Shown here: positions 8,040 through 17,281 of the stretch, in pieces
How the letters are laid out: each line of letters begins with the position of its first letter
How positions within the stretch are numbered: position 1 is the first letter of the stretch
From: Marinihelvus sp942491555
GTDB taxonomy: Bacteria > Pseudomonadota > Gammaproteobacteria > Xanthomonadales > SZUA-36
Length of the DNA: 64,000 nucleotides
Reading direction: 5' to 3'
Assembly (NCBI GenBank): GCA_942491555.1
Contig: CALOBN010000003.1
Location: 620,001-684,000 of the forward strand
Notes under the pieces: model-generated
The model's database searches: none
Told to the model about the DNA's origin: nothing
Seen by the model: the letters and a program-made list of their open reading frames with translations, nothing else
Program-made: the position numbers and the translations under genes

Positions 8040-8777
8040 ATGCTGCATTGCGCGATGTGCGCTGAACGCCTGCAGGGCCTTATTTTGAAAGCAAAGTACG
8101 ATGTAAAAGTTGTCCGGTTCGAGGTTTTGAAAGAACTCGAAGGGGTGTGGCTCCCCAGCGACTTTCTCGCATTATTGGAGCTCATGGAATTTGGCGATAC
8201 CGCCGACATTGGCGCGGAAGAGTTGCGTGAAATGTGTTTAATGTCACTGCAGGACCTGGAGCCCAGGGATGCAGCGACAGTGGTTCTGCAGTACCGCCTG
8301 GGCGACAGGCTGAGAAAAGGCGAGATCAGCAACATGTCCGGCGAGATGCTTGATGAAAAGCTGTGGGAAGAAGATTCCGACATGACTTTGCACGAGCACC
8401 TGTTCAACGTCGGCAGCCTGTTGGCGGCCGCATTTCCTGCCAGGTTTCCAGAGCCTGATGCAGTCCGCGTCTCGCTGCAAATCACCGCGGCCAATCCAGC
8501 GGCGCGGGAAGTGTTGTCGCATCCGCTCGACGAGGCCTTTTTGGTCAGGTTGCTGGCCGACGGCATGGACGATAGCGCGGTCTTACCCCGCCTGTTCGAA
8601 GAGCAGCTCAAAAGCGCGTCATTTCCGGAGGCGGAATCCATCGTGTGGACGCTACAAACTGAAGCCATTGATGACAATGCTGTGCAAACTGACGTCATCA
8701 GCTCGGGCTATTGGCTGGATTCATTGCGCGATACCCGTTCCTACCAATCAAGCGCTTACGGAGACCGGGGTGAATAA
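8040..8777 (+). CDS. Hypothetical acidic protein
   Basis: A 245-residue acidic, mostly helical protein that I do not recognise. It has no signal peptide or membrane segment. Its N-terminus has several Cys (MLHCAMC), then a leucine-rich helical stretch (LPSDFLALLELMEF) and an acidic middle (KLWEEDSDM). Codon-position bias favours this strand; the long Ser-rich open frame on the other strand has the usual look of an antisense shadow. It follows the glycosyltransferase by 57 bases and may be co-transcribed with it. Confidence 0.6.
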   Translation: MLHCAMCAERLQGLILKAKYDVKVVRFEVLKELEGVWLPSDFLALLELMEFGDTADIGAEELREMCLMSLQDLEPRDAATVVLQYRLGDRLRKGEISNMSGEMLDEKLWEEDSDMTLHEHLFNVGSLLAAAFPARFPEPDAVRVSLQITAANPAAREVLSHPLDEAFLVRLLADGMDDSAVLPRLFEEQLKSASFPEAESIVWTLQTEAIDDNAVQTDVISSGYWLDSLRDTRSYQSSAYGDRGE

Positions 8778-8974
8778 ACTGCCGGGGTCCTGACCCACGC
8801 ACTTATCCTATTTGTTCATTTATTTTTAACCTGGTTTTACGCCGCGATCAGTATTCTCGGCGGCATGAACACGGCATCGATACCACTGCATCACACCTTG
8901 CGGAAGCGATCGAAGGGCCTCAACCCTGAACAGGCCCCGAAAAAATCCTTTTGTCCCGAGGTGTTTTCCCCGAT

Positions 8975-10603
8975 ATGAACACATCTGGACAGACTGCGGC
9001 GCGCGCTGCTGAAGAAATGGGTCATCCCCGGCAGGAACCCGGTCCCCGGGTTTTCGAGACCGTCATCATCGGCTCGGGCTTTTCCGGTTTATTGGCCGCC
9101 GTCCGTCTGCAGCAAAACAAGCGAAATGACTTTGTCATTCTGGAGCGAAGCGCTGAACTCGGCGGAACCTGGCGGGATAACTCCTATCCGGGCGCCGAGG
9201 TGGATGTTCCCACCGGCTTGTACTCGATCTCCTTTATTCCCTATCCCTTCAAAAAGCGCTACGCGCCGCAGAGCGAGCTACTCGACTACACCAACCACAT
9301 CATCGACAAGTTTCACTTGCGCAAGTACGCCAGAACGAATCAGTCGGTTACGCAACTCACCTTTGATGAAGCCCGCTGCGTCTGGCACGTGGAGGTCGCG
9401 TCAGGCGAGCGCTATGTCGCACAGTTCATTATTGATACCAGTGGTGTGCTGGCTAACCCCAAAACGCCCTCCATTGAGGGGGCAGAGACATTTCAGGGGC
9501 CTGCATTCCATACCGGACAATGGAATCATGAAGTGTCCCTGGAGGGCCGGCGCGTCGGCGTGATCGGCTCCGGGTGCTCCGCGGCACAGGTGGTTCCCGC
9601 CATCGCCGGCAAGGTCGCCAGGCTGACGGTATTTATGGGCCGAGCGCAATGGATCATTCCGCGCTCAGATCGCAACTACGGCGCTGTTGAGCGCCTCATA
9701 ACGAATCTGCCCGGTATCCGGCATATCAAGCGATTCACAATATTTGCTTATCACGAGGTGAGGTTCGTCGCTTTTCGTCGCTATCCCCTGACCGCCACAT
9801 TCAGTAAAACCATCAAAAAAGTCTACGGGCGCAGTCTGCGCAAGAGTCTTGAGAAATACATTGATGACGAACGCCTGCGTGAGCATATGACGCCGGATTA
9901 TGAATTGGGTTGCAGGCGGGTCATACCAACAAATGCCTACCTTCCCGCGCTGGCCCGGGACAATGTAGAGGTCGATATCAGCGGGATCGGGAAAATTACC
10001 CCGACCGGGATTCGCACCAAAGACGGCAAAGACATCCCCCTCGATATCATCGTCTATGCAACGGGGTTTTATGCCTATACCGACATGAAAAAGGCGCTTA
10101 CCTTTCAGGTTTTTGGCAGAGATGGCCGGAATCTAAACAGCGAGTGGGAAACACAGATCGCTTCTTACAAAGGCATCATGGTTTCCGGCTATCCTAACTA
10201 CTTCAAGGTCAACGGGCCCAACACGGGGACCGGTCACAGCTCACAGATCAGCTATATGCAGACCATGGTGAGTTACGCGGTTAAAGCCATTCTTGCCGTG
10301 CAGCGCAACCCGGACAGCATGGCCATTGATGTCAAAAGCGATGTACAAGACGAATATGTCGCCATGGTCAGAGAAAAGCTACAACTGACAGTGTGGCAAA
10401 ACAGCAGTGTTCCGGCGTTTTACCGCAAGAACATGACCGGCGATGTCACCAGCCTGTCACCGGAATCCGTGGTCCATTTCATCTTCTCGCGCCAACGCCT
10501 TCGTTTGAGTGACTTCGAGTTTCTTGGGTCAAAACAGAATGAGCGCGCAACATCTGCGGCCTTCAACCACACAACCGGGGGAATCGGGGCGCAGGGAACC
10601 TGA
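8975..10603 (+). CDS. Flavin-containing monooxygenase, Baeyer-Villiger type
   Basis: A 542-residue FAD/NADPH oxygenase. The first Rossmann motif GSGFSG is at residues 33-38, ELGGTWRDNSYPGAEVDVP follows near 61, and the second dinucleotide motif GSGCSAAQ is at 198-205. Between them FQGPAFHTGQWN (173-184) fits the Baeyer-Villiger fingerprint FxGxxxHxxxWP, except that the last residue is Asn. The late YATGFYAYTDMK block is also typical. Such enzymes insert oxygen next to ketones or oxidise soft nucleophiles; the substrate is unknown. ATG 8975 follows a GAGGTG site, and TTG 8951 is an alternative. Confidence 0.88.
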   Translation: MNTSGQTAARAAEEMGHPRQEPGPRVFETVIIGSGFSGLLAAVRLQQNKRNDFVILERSAELGGTWRDNSYPGAEVDVPTGLYSISFIPYPFKKRYAPQSELLDYTNHIIDKFHLRKYARTNQSVTQLTFDEARCVWHVEVASGERYVAQFIIDTSGVLANPKTPSIEGAETFQGPAFHTGQWNHEVSLEGRRVGVIGSGCSAAQVVPAIAGKVARLTVFMGRAQWIIPRSDRNYGAVERLITNLPGIRHIKRFTIFAYHEVRFVAFRRYPLTATFSKTIKKVYGRSLRKSLEKYIDDERLREHMTPDYELGCRRVIPTNAYLPALARDNVEVDISGIGKITPTGIRTKDGKDIPLDIIVYATGFYAYTDMKKALTFQVFGRDGRNLNSEWETQIASYKGIMVSGYPNYFKVNGPNTGTGHSSQISYMQTMVSYAVKAILAVQRNPDSMAIDVKSDVQDEYVAMVREKLQLTVWQNSSVPAFYRKNMTGDVTSLSPESVVHFIFSRQRLRLSDFEFLGSKQNERATSAAFNHTTGGIGAQGT

Positions 10604-10665
10604 AACTTGCGCAGGCTTTAAACCGTGCGCGAAAGAACCCGGGGCCTTACCCGCGCACCATTTCT

Positions 10666-12039
10666 TTAGCGCATCGCTGATTTGATGGCCTCGACTGCAC
10701 GGTTAACGTCATCTTGTGTCGTACGAAAATTGGACAGTGAAATGCGCATCACGCGCATGCCATTCCAGACGGTCGGACCAAACCAGGCCTCACCACTGGC
10801 ATTAATACGTTCGATGACGGCATCGGTACGTGTGTCATGGTCGCCATCAGGATCCAGAAAGCGCACCAGGCCCTGGTTAATGATCGGTTTGGTAAGCACT
10901 TCAACGCCAGGCAGCTTGTCCAATTGCTGCACGAAGTCGTCAGTCAGGTCACAGCACCGCTCAATCATATCGGCCACTCCATTGCGTCCCAGGGTGCGCA
11001 GTGCGGCATAGATGGGGATTCCGCGTGCCCGTCTTGACCATTCCGGACCCCAGTTGAACTGGTCGCGAACGTCGTCGACTTCGACCGCATAAGGCGCCGG
11101 TATGGACATTGCCGCCCTGTGAGCGCCCGGGTCCGCAACAAAAGCGATGCCACTGTCATAGGGCACGTTTAACCATTTGTGCGCATCGGTTGCCCAGGAG
11201 TCCGCTTTCTCAATACCCCTGACCAGGTGGCGGTAACGTCCGGAGGACGCCACCCAGAGCCCAAAAGCGCCGTCGATATGCACCCAGGCCTTGTGGGCAT
11301 GCGCCAGCTCACACACCTCGTCAAAGGGATCAAAAGCCCCGCGATTCAGGTCGCCGGCAGCCAGTGAGACAATGGTTGGCATATCCGGGTTTTTTCTTAA
11401 TTCGATTTCCAGCGCGTCAACATCAATGGTGCCGTCGGACTGCAGGTCGACCTGGACCACCGCCTTACTGCCAATACCCAGGTGACGCAGCGCCCTGACG
11501 AGGGTTTCATGGTGTTCCCCGACCAGCACGCGAATGGGCGGACTTCCGGCCAGGCCCTGTTCCTCAACCGACCAGCCTTTATCGGCCAGGACCTTGTGGC
11601 GCGCCGCAGCCAGCGCGGTGACATGCGCCATCTGGCAACCGGTCACAAACGCATATGATGCGTGCTGTGGCAGACCCAGTATGTCTTTCAGCCAGTCACC
11701 GACCACCTCTTCTATGATTGCCGCAGAGGGCGAACAGGCATAGGCGCCGGCATTCTGATCCCAGGCGGACGTTAACCAGTCAGCAGCAATGGACACCGGG
11801 ATTCCACCACCAATGACCCAGCCAAAGAACCGCCCGCCGGCCGTATTCAGTAATCCCTCGCGGGCATCTTCAGCAAGCTCATTAATGACCTGCAAAGGCG
11901 GCAGGCCATCGGCGGTCAACTGCTTGCGCAGCCTGTCACGAAGCACCCCGGGGTCGACCACCTGGCTGACGTCACCGTGATCGAAAGATTCCAGATATTC
12001 CGCCGCGATTTCCGCGGCGCGTTTTAATTCAGGATTCAC
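10666..12039 (-). CDS. Group II PLP-dependent decarboxylase family protein
   Basis: A 457-residue cytoplasmic PLP enzyme of the aromatic-L-amino-acid/glutamate decarboxylase family. HIDGAFG (Asp256, pairs with the cofactor nitrogen) and TDAHKWLNVPYDSG (Lys288, cofactor Schiff base) are clear, and ACSPSAAIIEEVVGDWL near 101 is the usual substrate-loop block. The start is GTG, directly following the stop of a 36-residue upstream frame; GGAG lies eight bases before it. The substrate is not evident. It is divergent from the enolase-superfamily gene, and the two may form a small amino-acid catabolic locus (inference). Confidence 0.85.
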   Translation of the reverse strand: MNPELKRAAEIAAEYLESFDHGDVSQVVDPGVLRDRLRKQLTADGLPPLQVINELAEDAREGLLNTAGGRFFGWVIGGGIPVSIAADWLTSAWDQNAGAYACSPSAAIIEEVVGDWLKDILGLPQHASYAFVTGCQMAHVTALAAARHKVLADKGWSVEEQGLAGSPPIRVLVGEHHETLVRALRHLGIGSKAVVQVDLQSDGTIDVDALEIELRKNPDMPTIVSLAAGDLNRGAFDPFDEVCELAHAHKAWVHIDGAFGLWVASSGRYRHLVRGIEKADSWATDAHKWLNVPYDSGIAFVADPGAHRAAMSIPAPYAVEVDDVRDQFNWGPEWSRRARGIPIYAALRTLGRNGVADMIERCCDLTDDFVQQLDKLPGVEVLTKPIINQGLVRFLDPDGDHDTRTDAVIERINASGEAWFGPTVWNGMRVMRISLSNFRTTQDDVNRAVEAIKSAMR

Positions 12040-12150
12040 TCAATAATCTCCACAATACGCCGCCAAAGCATAAGCCAATTCAGCGGCCAAAGTAGACTGA
12101 CTATCTGGTTTGACATCAGGTCTTTTTGGTTTGCTATGCTTGGTCGACAT
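12040..12150 (-). CDS. Small 36-residue protein upstream of the PLP decarboxylase
   Basis: A short open frame with an AGGAAA ribosome site seven bases before its ATG. It ends in TGA immediately followed by the GTG of the decarboxylase, so translation would be coupled. The product starts with a basic, Pro/Lys-rich part (STKHSKPKRPDVKPD) and ends in an Ala/Leu/Tyr-rich helix (AELAYALAAYC). I do not recognise it. It could be a leader peptide or a small partner protein; coding is inferred from the ribosome site and the exact abutment. Confidence 0.45.
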   Translation of the reverse strand: MSTKHSKPKRPDVKPDSQSTLAAELAYALAAYCGDY

Positions 12151-12172
12151 ATTTGATTTCCTGGAGGGGTAA

Positions 12173-12232
12173 ATGGTGCGCCGGGTTGTTCAAATGAGGC
12201 AGTCTGAATCCCGCATGAGCACTGCAGAATGA
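12173..12232 (+). CDS. 19-residue leader peptide coupled to the enolase-superfamily gene
   Basis: A very strong ribosome site (GGAGGGG) lies four bases before ATG 12173. The frame encodes MVRRVVQMRQSESRMSTAE and stops in TGA overlapping the ATG of the next gene (ATGA). The main gene has no good ribosome site of its own, so initiation probably depends on ribosomes that finish this peptide. It is Arg-rich and has no recognisable domain. Confidence 0.45.
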   Translation: MVRRVVQMRQSESRMSTAE

Positions 12233-13338
12233 AAATATCCAGAATCGATGTCTATCACTTTGAGCTGACGTACGTGCATGGCGTTTACACCATGTCAGGC
12301 GGACGCGAAATCACGGCACTGCCTTCAACCCTGGTGCGCGTTACCGGCGAAGACGGAACCCTTGGCTGGGGTGAGGTCTGTCCGCTGGGTTCAACCTATC
12401 TCCCGGCCCATGCCGAAGGGGCGCGGGCGGCGCTGAAGTTGCTCGCACCCGCGCTCATTGGCGTGGACGCCACCAATTTTGCCGCAGTCAACGATGCCAT
12501 GGACGCCGCGTTGATGGGCTATCGCTACGCCAAGAGCCCAATTGACGTGGCCTGCTGGGACTTAACCGGCAAGGTTCGTGGTGCCAGTATCGTCGAGATG
12601 CTGGGCGGTATCCGCCAGACAAGTTTTCCGCTCTATTTTGCTGTACCGCTGGGGTCCCCCGCGGCCATGAGCGACTACGTCCAGGCCCGGCGGGCCGAGG
12701 GTATTCACCGCTTCCAGCTCAAGATCGGCGGGGACCCCATCACAGACGCCGCGCGGGCCAGGCACATTATTGAAAACACCGGCCCGGAGGATATCGTTGT
12801 TGGCGATGCTAACTGCGGTTGGCGGGTAAACGATGCCATCATTGCCGCGCGCGGCATGCAGGATCTGCCACGGTTCTATTTCGAGCAGCCCTGCCCGACC
12901 ATGGAAGAGTGCATCGAGGTACGCAAGCACACCACGCTGCCGATGGTCTACGACGAGGTGGTCGATGATGTACGGACGCTTCTGCGCGCTGCCGGAGAAG
13001 GTGGCGCGGGCGCTTTTAACCTGAAGGTATCCAAAGTCGGCGGACTGACCAGGGCGAAGCTGATGCGGGACCTTGGTCAGGAACTTGGCCTTCAGATAAC
13101 CATTGAGGATACCTGGGGCGGCGATATCGTCTCGGCCACCTCGGCACATCTTGCCGCCTCAACCAGCGCACGGGCGCTACTGAGCGTCTCGTTTATGAAC
13201 GATTGGACCAACGAGCATGTCGCCGGTTACCAGCCGCGCAGCGTTAACGGTATCGGCAGTGTTCCGGAAGGGCCCGGGCTGGGCATTCACGTGGATGAGG
13301 GTCTGCTTGGCGAGCCGCTGTTCAGCGCTGGCGCCTGA
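12229..13338 (+). CDS. Mandelate racemase/muconate lactonizing enzyme family protein
   Basis: A 369-residue enolase-superfamily enzyme. The capping domain carries YTMSGGR near 20, as in hydroxyproline epimerase/dehydratase members. In the barrel Lys165 (FQLKIGG) is the likely base, metal ligands are Asp193 (GDANCGW), Glu219 (YFEQPC) and Asp242/Glu243, and Lys266 or Lys269 (LKVSKVGG) is the opposite base. The first Lys of the usual KxK pair is Gln163. A proline-derived or other alpha-amino or hydroxy acid substrate is possible but not proven. Its start overlaps the stop of a 19-residue leader. Confidence 0.85.
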   Translation: MKISRIDVYHFELTYVHGVYTMSGGREITALPSTLVRVTGEDGTLGWGEVCPLGSTYLPAHAEGARAALKLLAPALIGVDATNFAAVNDAMDAALMGYRYAKSPIDVACWDLTGKVRGASIVEMLGGIRQTSFPLYFAVPLGSPAAMSDYVQARRAEGIHRFQLKIGGDPITDAARARHIIENTGPEDIVVGDANCGWRVNDAIIAARGMQDLPRFYFEQPCPTMEECIEVRKHTTLPMVYDEVVDDVRTLLRAAGEGGAGAFNLKVSKVGGLTRAKLMRDLGQELGLQITIEDTWGGDIVSATSAHLAASTSARALLSVSFMNDWTNEHVAGYQPRSVNGIGSVPEGPGLGIHVDEGLLGEPLFSAGA

Positions 13339-13365
13339 CAGCCGGCCGCGCGGCGCGGCCCGCCG

Positions 13366-14352
13366 ATGATGAAAAGCGATTCGGGCAAGCGCCACAAACC
13401 CTGGTTGCGGCGCACGGTCGTTCTGAGCGCAGTACTGCTCGTGGTGGCGGCACTGTGGGGTCTCTGGGCCGAGCAGCACCCGCGCGAGGAACGCGAATTG
13501 CGTGTGCAGTTACAGGAGCAATTGCAAGAGCAGCTGCCCACTGCCATGCAGCGCCCGGCAGATCGTTATGGAATCTTTCCACGGGCAACGGGTTTGAATC
13601 CTTCCAGGTCTCTGCGCGTCCTCCTGGTCCATGGCCTGGATGAGCCTGGCGATATCTGGGCAGATCTGTTGCCAGTGCTTACAGCCGCGGGATTTGACAG
13701 CCTGGAATTCCGCTACCCCAATGATCAGGGCATCGACCAGAGTACCGATCTGCTCGCCGCCTCCTGGCCGGACATGCCGGATGACCTGCCTGTAGTTCTG
13801 ATCGGGCACAGCATGGGCGGCCTGGTCATTCGCGACTTCGTGACACGATATCGCTATCCGGTCGCTGAACCAGGCCGCCCGGAAAGCGCCGAGGTAAAGG
13901 GTGTCATCCTTGTTGGCACACCCAGCCACGGTTCAGATTGGGCACGGTTGCGCGTATTGCTGGAGCTGCGTGACCAATGGGCTGCGACCAGGGACTCGGG
14001 TTTTTCACCACTTTCCGGATTGCAGGACGGCACCGGCGCGGCAAAAATTGACCTGCAGCCCAACAGTGATTTTCTACTCGACCTCAACGCGCGCCCCTGG
14101 CCACCAGCCGTGGAAGTGCAAATTATCGGTGGCGAGTTGTCGGCATCCGCACCCGCTTTGGGCGACGGCGTGGTGACCCCGGAGTCGCTCACCATCGCCG
14201 GCGAATCACCACCGCTCATGGTCGCCGCTTCACATCGAGGCATGCTCACCCGTTTTTTTGAAGATGACGGCGAACCACCGGCAATCCCCATTATCATGAC
14301 GCTTCTTGACGCGCTGGAACGCGAACCTTCAGGGGTCACTCCAACAGAGTGA
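13366..14352 (+). CDS. Membrane-anchored alpha/beta hydrolase (lipase-like)
   Basis: A 328-residue serine hydrolase. One transmembrane helix is at residues 16-34, followed by a Glu/Gln-rich coiled linker (RVQLQEQLQEQL). The hydrolase part has LLVHGLDEPGDIW near 86, the nucleophile elbow GHSMGG (Ser149), a GTPSHGSDW loop, a likely Asp in LGDGVVTPESL and a His in AASHRGML. This is the layout of lipases of the PGAP1/LipB-like type facing the periplasm. It follows the enolase-superfamily gene by 27 bases and converges on pldA. The substrate is unknown. Confidence 0.8.
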   Translation: MMKSDSGKRHKPWLRRTVVLSAVLLVVAALWGLWAEQHPREERELRVQLQEQLQEQLPTAMQRPADRYGIFPRATGLNPSRSLRVLLVHGLDEPGDIWADLLPVLTAAGFDSLEFRYPNDQGIDQSTDLLAASWPDMPDDLPVVLIGHSMGGLVIRDFVTRYRYPVAEPGRPESAEVKGVILVGTPSHGSDWARLRVLLELRDQWAATRDSGFSPLSGLQDGTGAAKIDLQPNSDFLLDLNARPWPPAVEVQIIGGELSASAPALGDGVVTPESLTIAGESPPLMVAASHRGMLTRFFEDDGEPPAIPIIMTLLDALEREPSGVTPTE

Positions 14353-14363
14353 AAAGACCCTGC

Positions 14364-15482
14364 TTAAAAACCATCGCTCAAGGCCAGGCCGATCCCTACC
14401 GTGGTCTGATTCCAGTTGTAGTCGATCATGCTCTCACCGTAGCCTGAAAAAACCTGGACATAGCCGCGTAAGGGGCCGATGAATGGGCGCGAAAACCAAC
14501 CCAGCTGAACCGCACCTTTACCCGTACTCAGATTTCCGCGCGTCATTAGCGCCAGGCTGTCGCCACTACCCCAGCGGTAATACGCGTTCAGTTCGGAGTG
14601 TCCGTAGTAATCGGTGATATCGGCATTGTCGTCGTCACTCTCGGACTCCTCTATCCGCTTCCAGAAACGCAGCATCAACGCCAGGTTGTCTCGCTCAAGA
14701 CCAAACTCGACAAAGAGTCTGTCCCAACTGCGCGAAATTGGTTCAGTGCGACCATTGGACTGGTGGCTATAGCCAAAATTGATGAGTCTCAGGTCAAGTC
14801 CTGCGATTCGAAGGTCTGTCTGGTAACTGCCGAAAATCTCGGGCATGTAGTTGGTTTCACGAAACGGACGTGAAATGGCGTCGTTGTAGATCTGCCAGTT
14901 ATTCTGCTGGGTATAAGTCAGCCATAGTCCCCAGCGTCGGTCATCGGTAGACCAGACGCGGGCCTTGAGGCTCAGCTGAAATTTTGCCTCCGTGGAATCA
15001 AGCTGTTGGTCGGGTATTTCGGCAGCATCAAATATCGGGCTGAAGGGTTGGTTGTTTACATCGTTTGAGTAGCGCAACGGCAAGATGTAATTCGCGTTGT
15101 ACATGCTGATCGAATAGCGTTCCGATTCAGGGTTCAGGCGCCAGGCCGACTCTAGAATCGAGGGCTGATCATCGCCAGGGGGTACTTCAGTGCTTGTCTG
15201 GGCATTTACAGGACCTACGCCCGGTGATCCTTGTACGTCAACGGCACGGTCACTCACCCGGTCATAACAGGCAAGCCGCTGATCGCCATCGAGTATGTCG
15301 TGGCATTGTTGAAGGGCCGCGGGCTCTTGCCCCTGGGCAGCCATTGAATTCACGGCCAGGACGACAGCAAACATTGACGCCACAAGGCGTCCTGAGCACA
15401 AGCGATGGAAAGGCCGGTTCGCTGAGTGTGCACGATGCCAGAACACGAAGCGGTTCCGCCCCGAGGTGTCGAGTTTTTTCAA
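14364..15482 (-). CDS. pldA: Outer-membrane phospholipase A1
   Basis: A 372-residue precursor of the OMPLA beta-barrel, which hydrolyses mislocalised phospholipids in the outer membrane. After an export region (VASMFAVVLAVNSMAAQ, about 34-50) and a short Cys-containing linker comes the barrel. The active site GYSHQSNGRTEP places His240 and Ser242 as in E. coli His142/Ser144. The residue matching the third member, Asn156, is Asp254 (SRSWDR). The C-terminus ends in Phe, the outer-membrane insertion signal. The N-terminus before the signal is long, so the true start may be internal. Confidence 0.9.
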   Translation of the reverse strand: MKKLDTSGRNRFVFWHRAHSANRPFHRLCSGRLVASMFAVVLAVNSMAAQGQEPAALQQCHDILDGDQRLACYDRVSDRAVDVQGSPGVGPVNAQTSTEVPPGDDQPSILESAWRLNPESERYSISMYNANYILPLRYSNDVNNQPFSPIFDAAEIPDQQLDSTEAKFQLSLKARVWSTDDRRWGLWLTYTQQNNWQIYNDAISRPFRETNYMPEIFGSYQTDLRIAGLDLRLINFGYSHQSNGRTEPISRSWDRLFVEFGLERDNLALMLRFWKRIEESESDDDNADITDYYGHSELNAYYRWGSGDSLALMTRGNLSTGKGAVQLGWFSRPFIGPLRGYVQVFSGYGESMIDYNWNQTTVGIGLALSDGF

Positions 15483-15782
15483 GGTGGTCTCCGCTGGGCG
15501 CCGACACTTCGGGCCCTGATTTGACTGAGTATACTACAGCGTAAAAACAGCAAAAACGTTGAAAGACCGCCGTATGCGGCGACAACCGTTCAGCTTTCCA
15601 GCATCCGGTGACTGCGCTGGCTTTACTTTCGGAAGGCGAATTTCCATCAGGCTAACGACTGCCAATTTCGTCAGTCGAGCGCAAACGGACTGCCTTGCCG
15701 CCAGAAGGTCCCAGACAACCGCCAGACAGTCATTTGCGTGACCGGCGAGAACCTGTTTTTAACGCCCTGCAGGAAAACTCAC
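15483..15782. other. Intergenic region between pldA and the MscS gene
   Basis: About 300 bases with only short, unconvincing frames on either strand. It must contain the pldA promoter (minus strand, near 15490-15560). I see no clear terminator hairpin or repeat. Confidence 0.4.
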
Positions 15783-17195
15783 CTATTCAATCGGCGCAGA
15801 GGAATCCAGCAGATTGTTCCCGGTGCCGGTCACCTCGGCACGCATTTGCTCCTCGACCGCATCGTCCCGGACCGTGTCAACAGGTTCAGGCGTGGCAGCC
15901 TTTTTGTGGTCACCTGACTGCTTATTAGCGGGGGGCTTGCTGCTTACACCACGACGCAGGTTCACGTTGTAGATCGGTTCCGGCATAAGGATGCCAGCGT
16001 TATCAAAGGCCTCCTTGATCAGGCGCTGCGCTTCGCTGCGGGTTTTCTGGAAATCGTCCTGACGCTGATCCACCCAGGCACTTATCAGGAGAATCACGCT
16101 TGAGTCCCCGAGGGCGTCAACAAGGCAGGTTGGTGCCGGATCCCGGAGCACAGCAGCAAACGAGTCCAGCGTATCCAGCGCCAGTTGGCGCGGTCCGGTC
16201 AGGTCGATTTCCGTGTCCACGCCCACGCTGAACTGGAAGCGCCGCAGAGGATTGCGCGTGTAGTTGACGATGGTCGCCTTGTACACCCTGGCATTAGGAA
16301 TGCGCACGTGGTTTCCGTCAAGACTCATAAGCACGGTGGCACGGGACGTCAAACTCAGCACTTTCCCTTCAATGTCGTCGATACCGACGAAGTCTTCATG
16401 CCGGAACGGCTGACGCAGGCTGAGCAAGATACTGGCGATATAGTTTTCGACCGTATCCCGCGTGGCGAAACCAATGGCCAGGCCCAGGATACCCAGAGCA
16501 CCAGCCAATGATCCGATCAGGGCCGTCGCATCGAGCACCATGAGTGCAATGACCACCCCGAAAAGAAAAATGCCAATCTGCACGATCTGTCGCAACAGGT
16601 CCTGCAGAAAGGTATTGCTGGTGATACGTTGATAGAGCGCTGTGGCTTTACCGGCCAGCCGCGCGAGCAGTGTGAAGATGACGACGATCACTGCGGCGAC
16701 CAGCAGCAACGGCAACAGGCTAAGCAAGGATTTCAGCTGCCCCTCCAGGCTGACCACCGTCGCACCAAAGCGGGTCTGGACCGTCACGTCCGTGGTCAGG
16801 TCATCCAGGACCATGACGACACCTTCCACCCGCCCGGCCAAAGCGAGGGCCCGCTCCTTGTCCTGCTGGGTGCCCACCGTGCCGCTGAGGGTCACGATGC
16901 CATCGCGCACCTCGACCGTGATCCCCGCCAGTGGTGTCACCGGTTCAAAAAGGGTCCGGATCCGCGCACCAATCGCCTCATTACGCGGACCATCCAGGCC
17001 ATCGACAGGAATTGTTGTCCGGGTTTCCGCAGGCTCATCGCCACCACCTCGCGCCTCGGTGAGGCTGATCTGTGCGATTCCAGCCAGTGGCCAAAGCAGC
17101 GCAAAAAGCAGCGTAAACAGCACGACTTTGCCCCTTGCCCGCCGGCAAGAAAGAGTGATTCGTGAAGATAGTCGTGCGGAGACAACCCTGTGCAT
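15783..17195 (-). CDS. BON-domain small-conductance mechanosensitive channel (MscS family)
   Basis: A 470-residue inner-membrane channel that releases solutes on membrane tension. A signal-like helix at 25-42 is followed by a periplasmic BON domain (about 72-135, with GITVEVRDGIVTLSGTV). Three transmembrane helices follow; the pore helix region has GILGLAIGFATRDTVENY, the MscS signature. A cytosolic beta domain (FVGIDDIEGKVLSLTSRAT, IPNARVYKATIVNY) and an acidic/basic tail rich in Lys, Pro and Glu complete it. The tail is longer than in plain MscS. No neighbour indicates a specific role beyond envelope stress. Confidence 0.9.
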   Translation of the reverse strand: MHRVVSARLSSRITLSCRRARGKVVLFTLLFALLWPLAGIAQISLTEARGGGDEPAETRTTIPVDGLDGPRNEAIGARIRTLFEPVTPLAGITVEVRDGIVTLSGTVGTQQDKERALALAGRVEGVVMVLDDLTTDVTVQTRFGATVVSLEGQLKSLLSLLPLLLVAAVIVVIFTLLARLAGKATALYQRITSNTFLQDLLRQIVQIGIFLFGVVIALMVLDATALIGSLAGALGILGLAIGFATRDTVENYIASILLSLRQPFRHEDFVGIDDIEGKVLSLTSRATVLMSLDGNHVRIPNARVYKATIVNYTRNPLRRFQFSVGVDTEIDLTGPRQLALDTLDSFAAVLRDPAPTCLVDALGDSSVILLISAWVDQRQDDFQKTRSEAQRLIKEAFDNAGILMPEPIYNVNLRRGVSSKPPANKQSGDHKKAATPEPVDTVRDDAVEEQMRAEVTGTGNNLLDSSAPIE

Positions 17196-17281
17196 GGCTT
17201 CAAGAATAGCGTAATGCCCTGCCCGCTAGGTGGTTTGTTACTGCTGCCTTAAACTACACCTGTTCAAACCGGGCGGTAAAT

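Noticed and set aside
7754..8698. 314-codon minus-strand open frame
   Set aside because: Its product is Ser/Cys-rich with no domain and lies opposite the glycosyltransferase and the 8040 gene; composition is that of an antisense shadow.
10625..10658. GTGCGCG/CGCGCAC inverted repeat between convergent genes
   Set aside because: A long 20-base spacer and no T-run; too weak to call a terminator.
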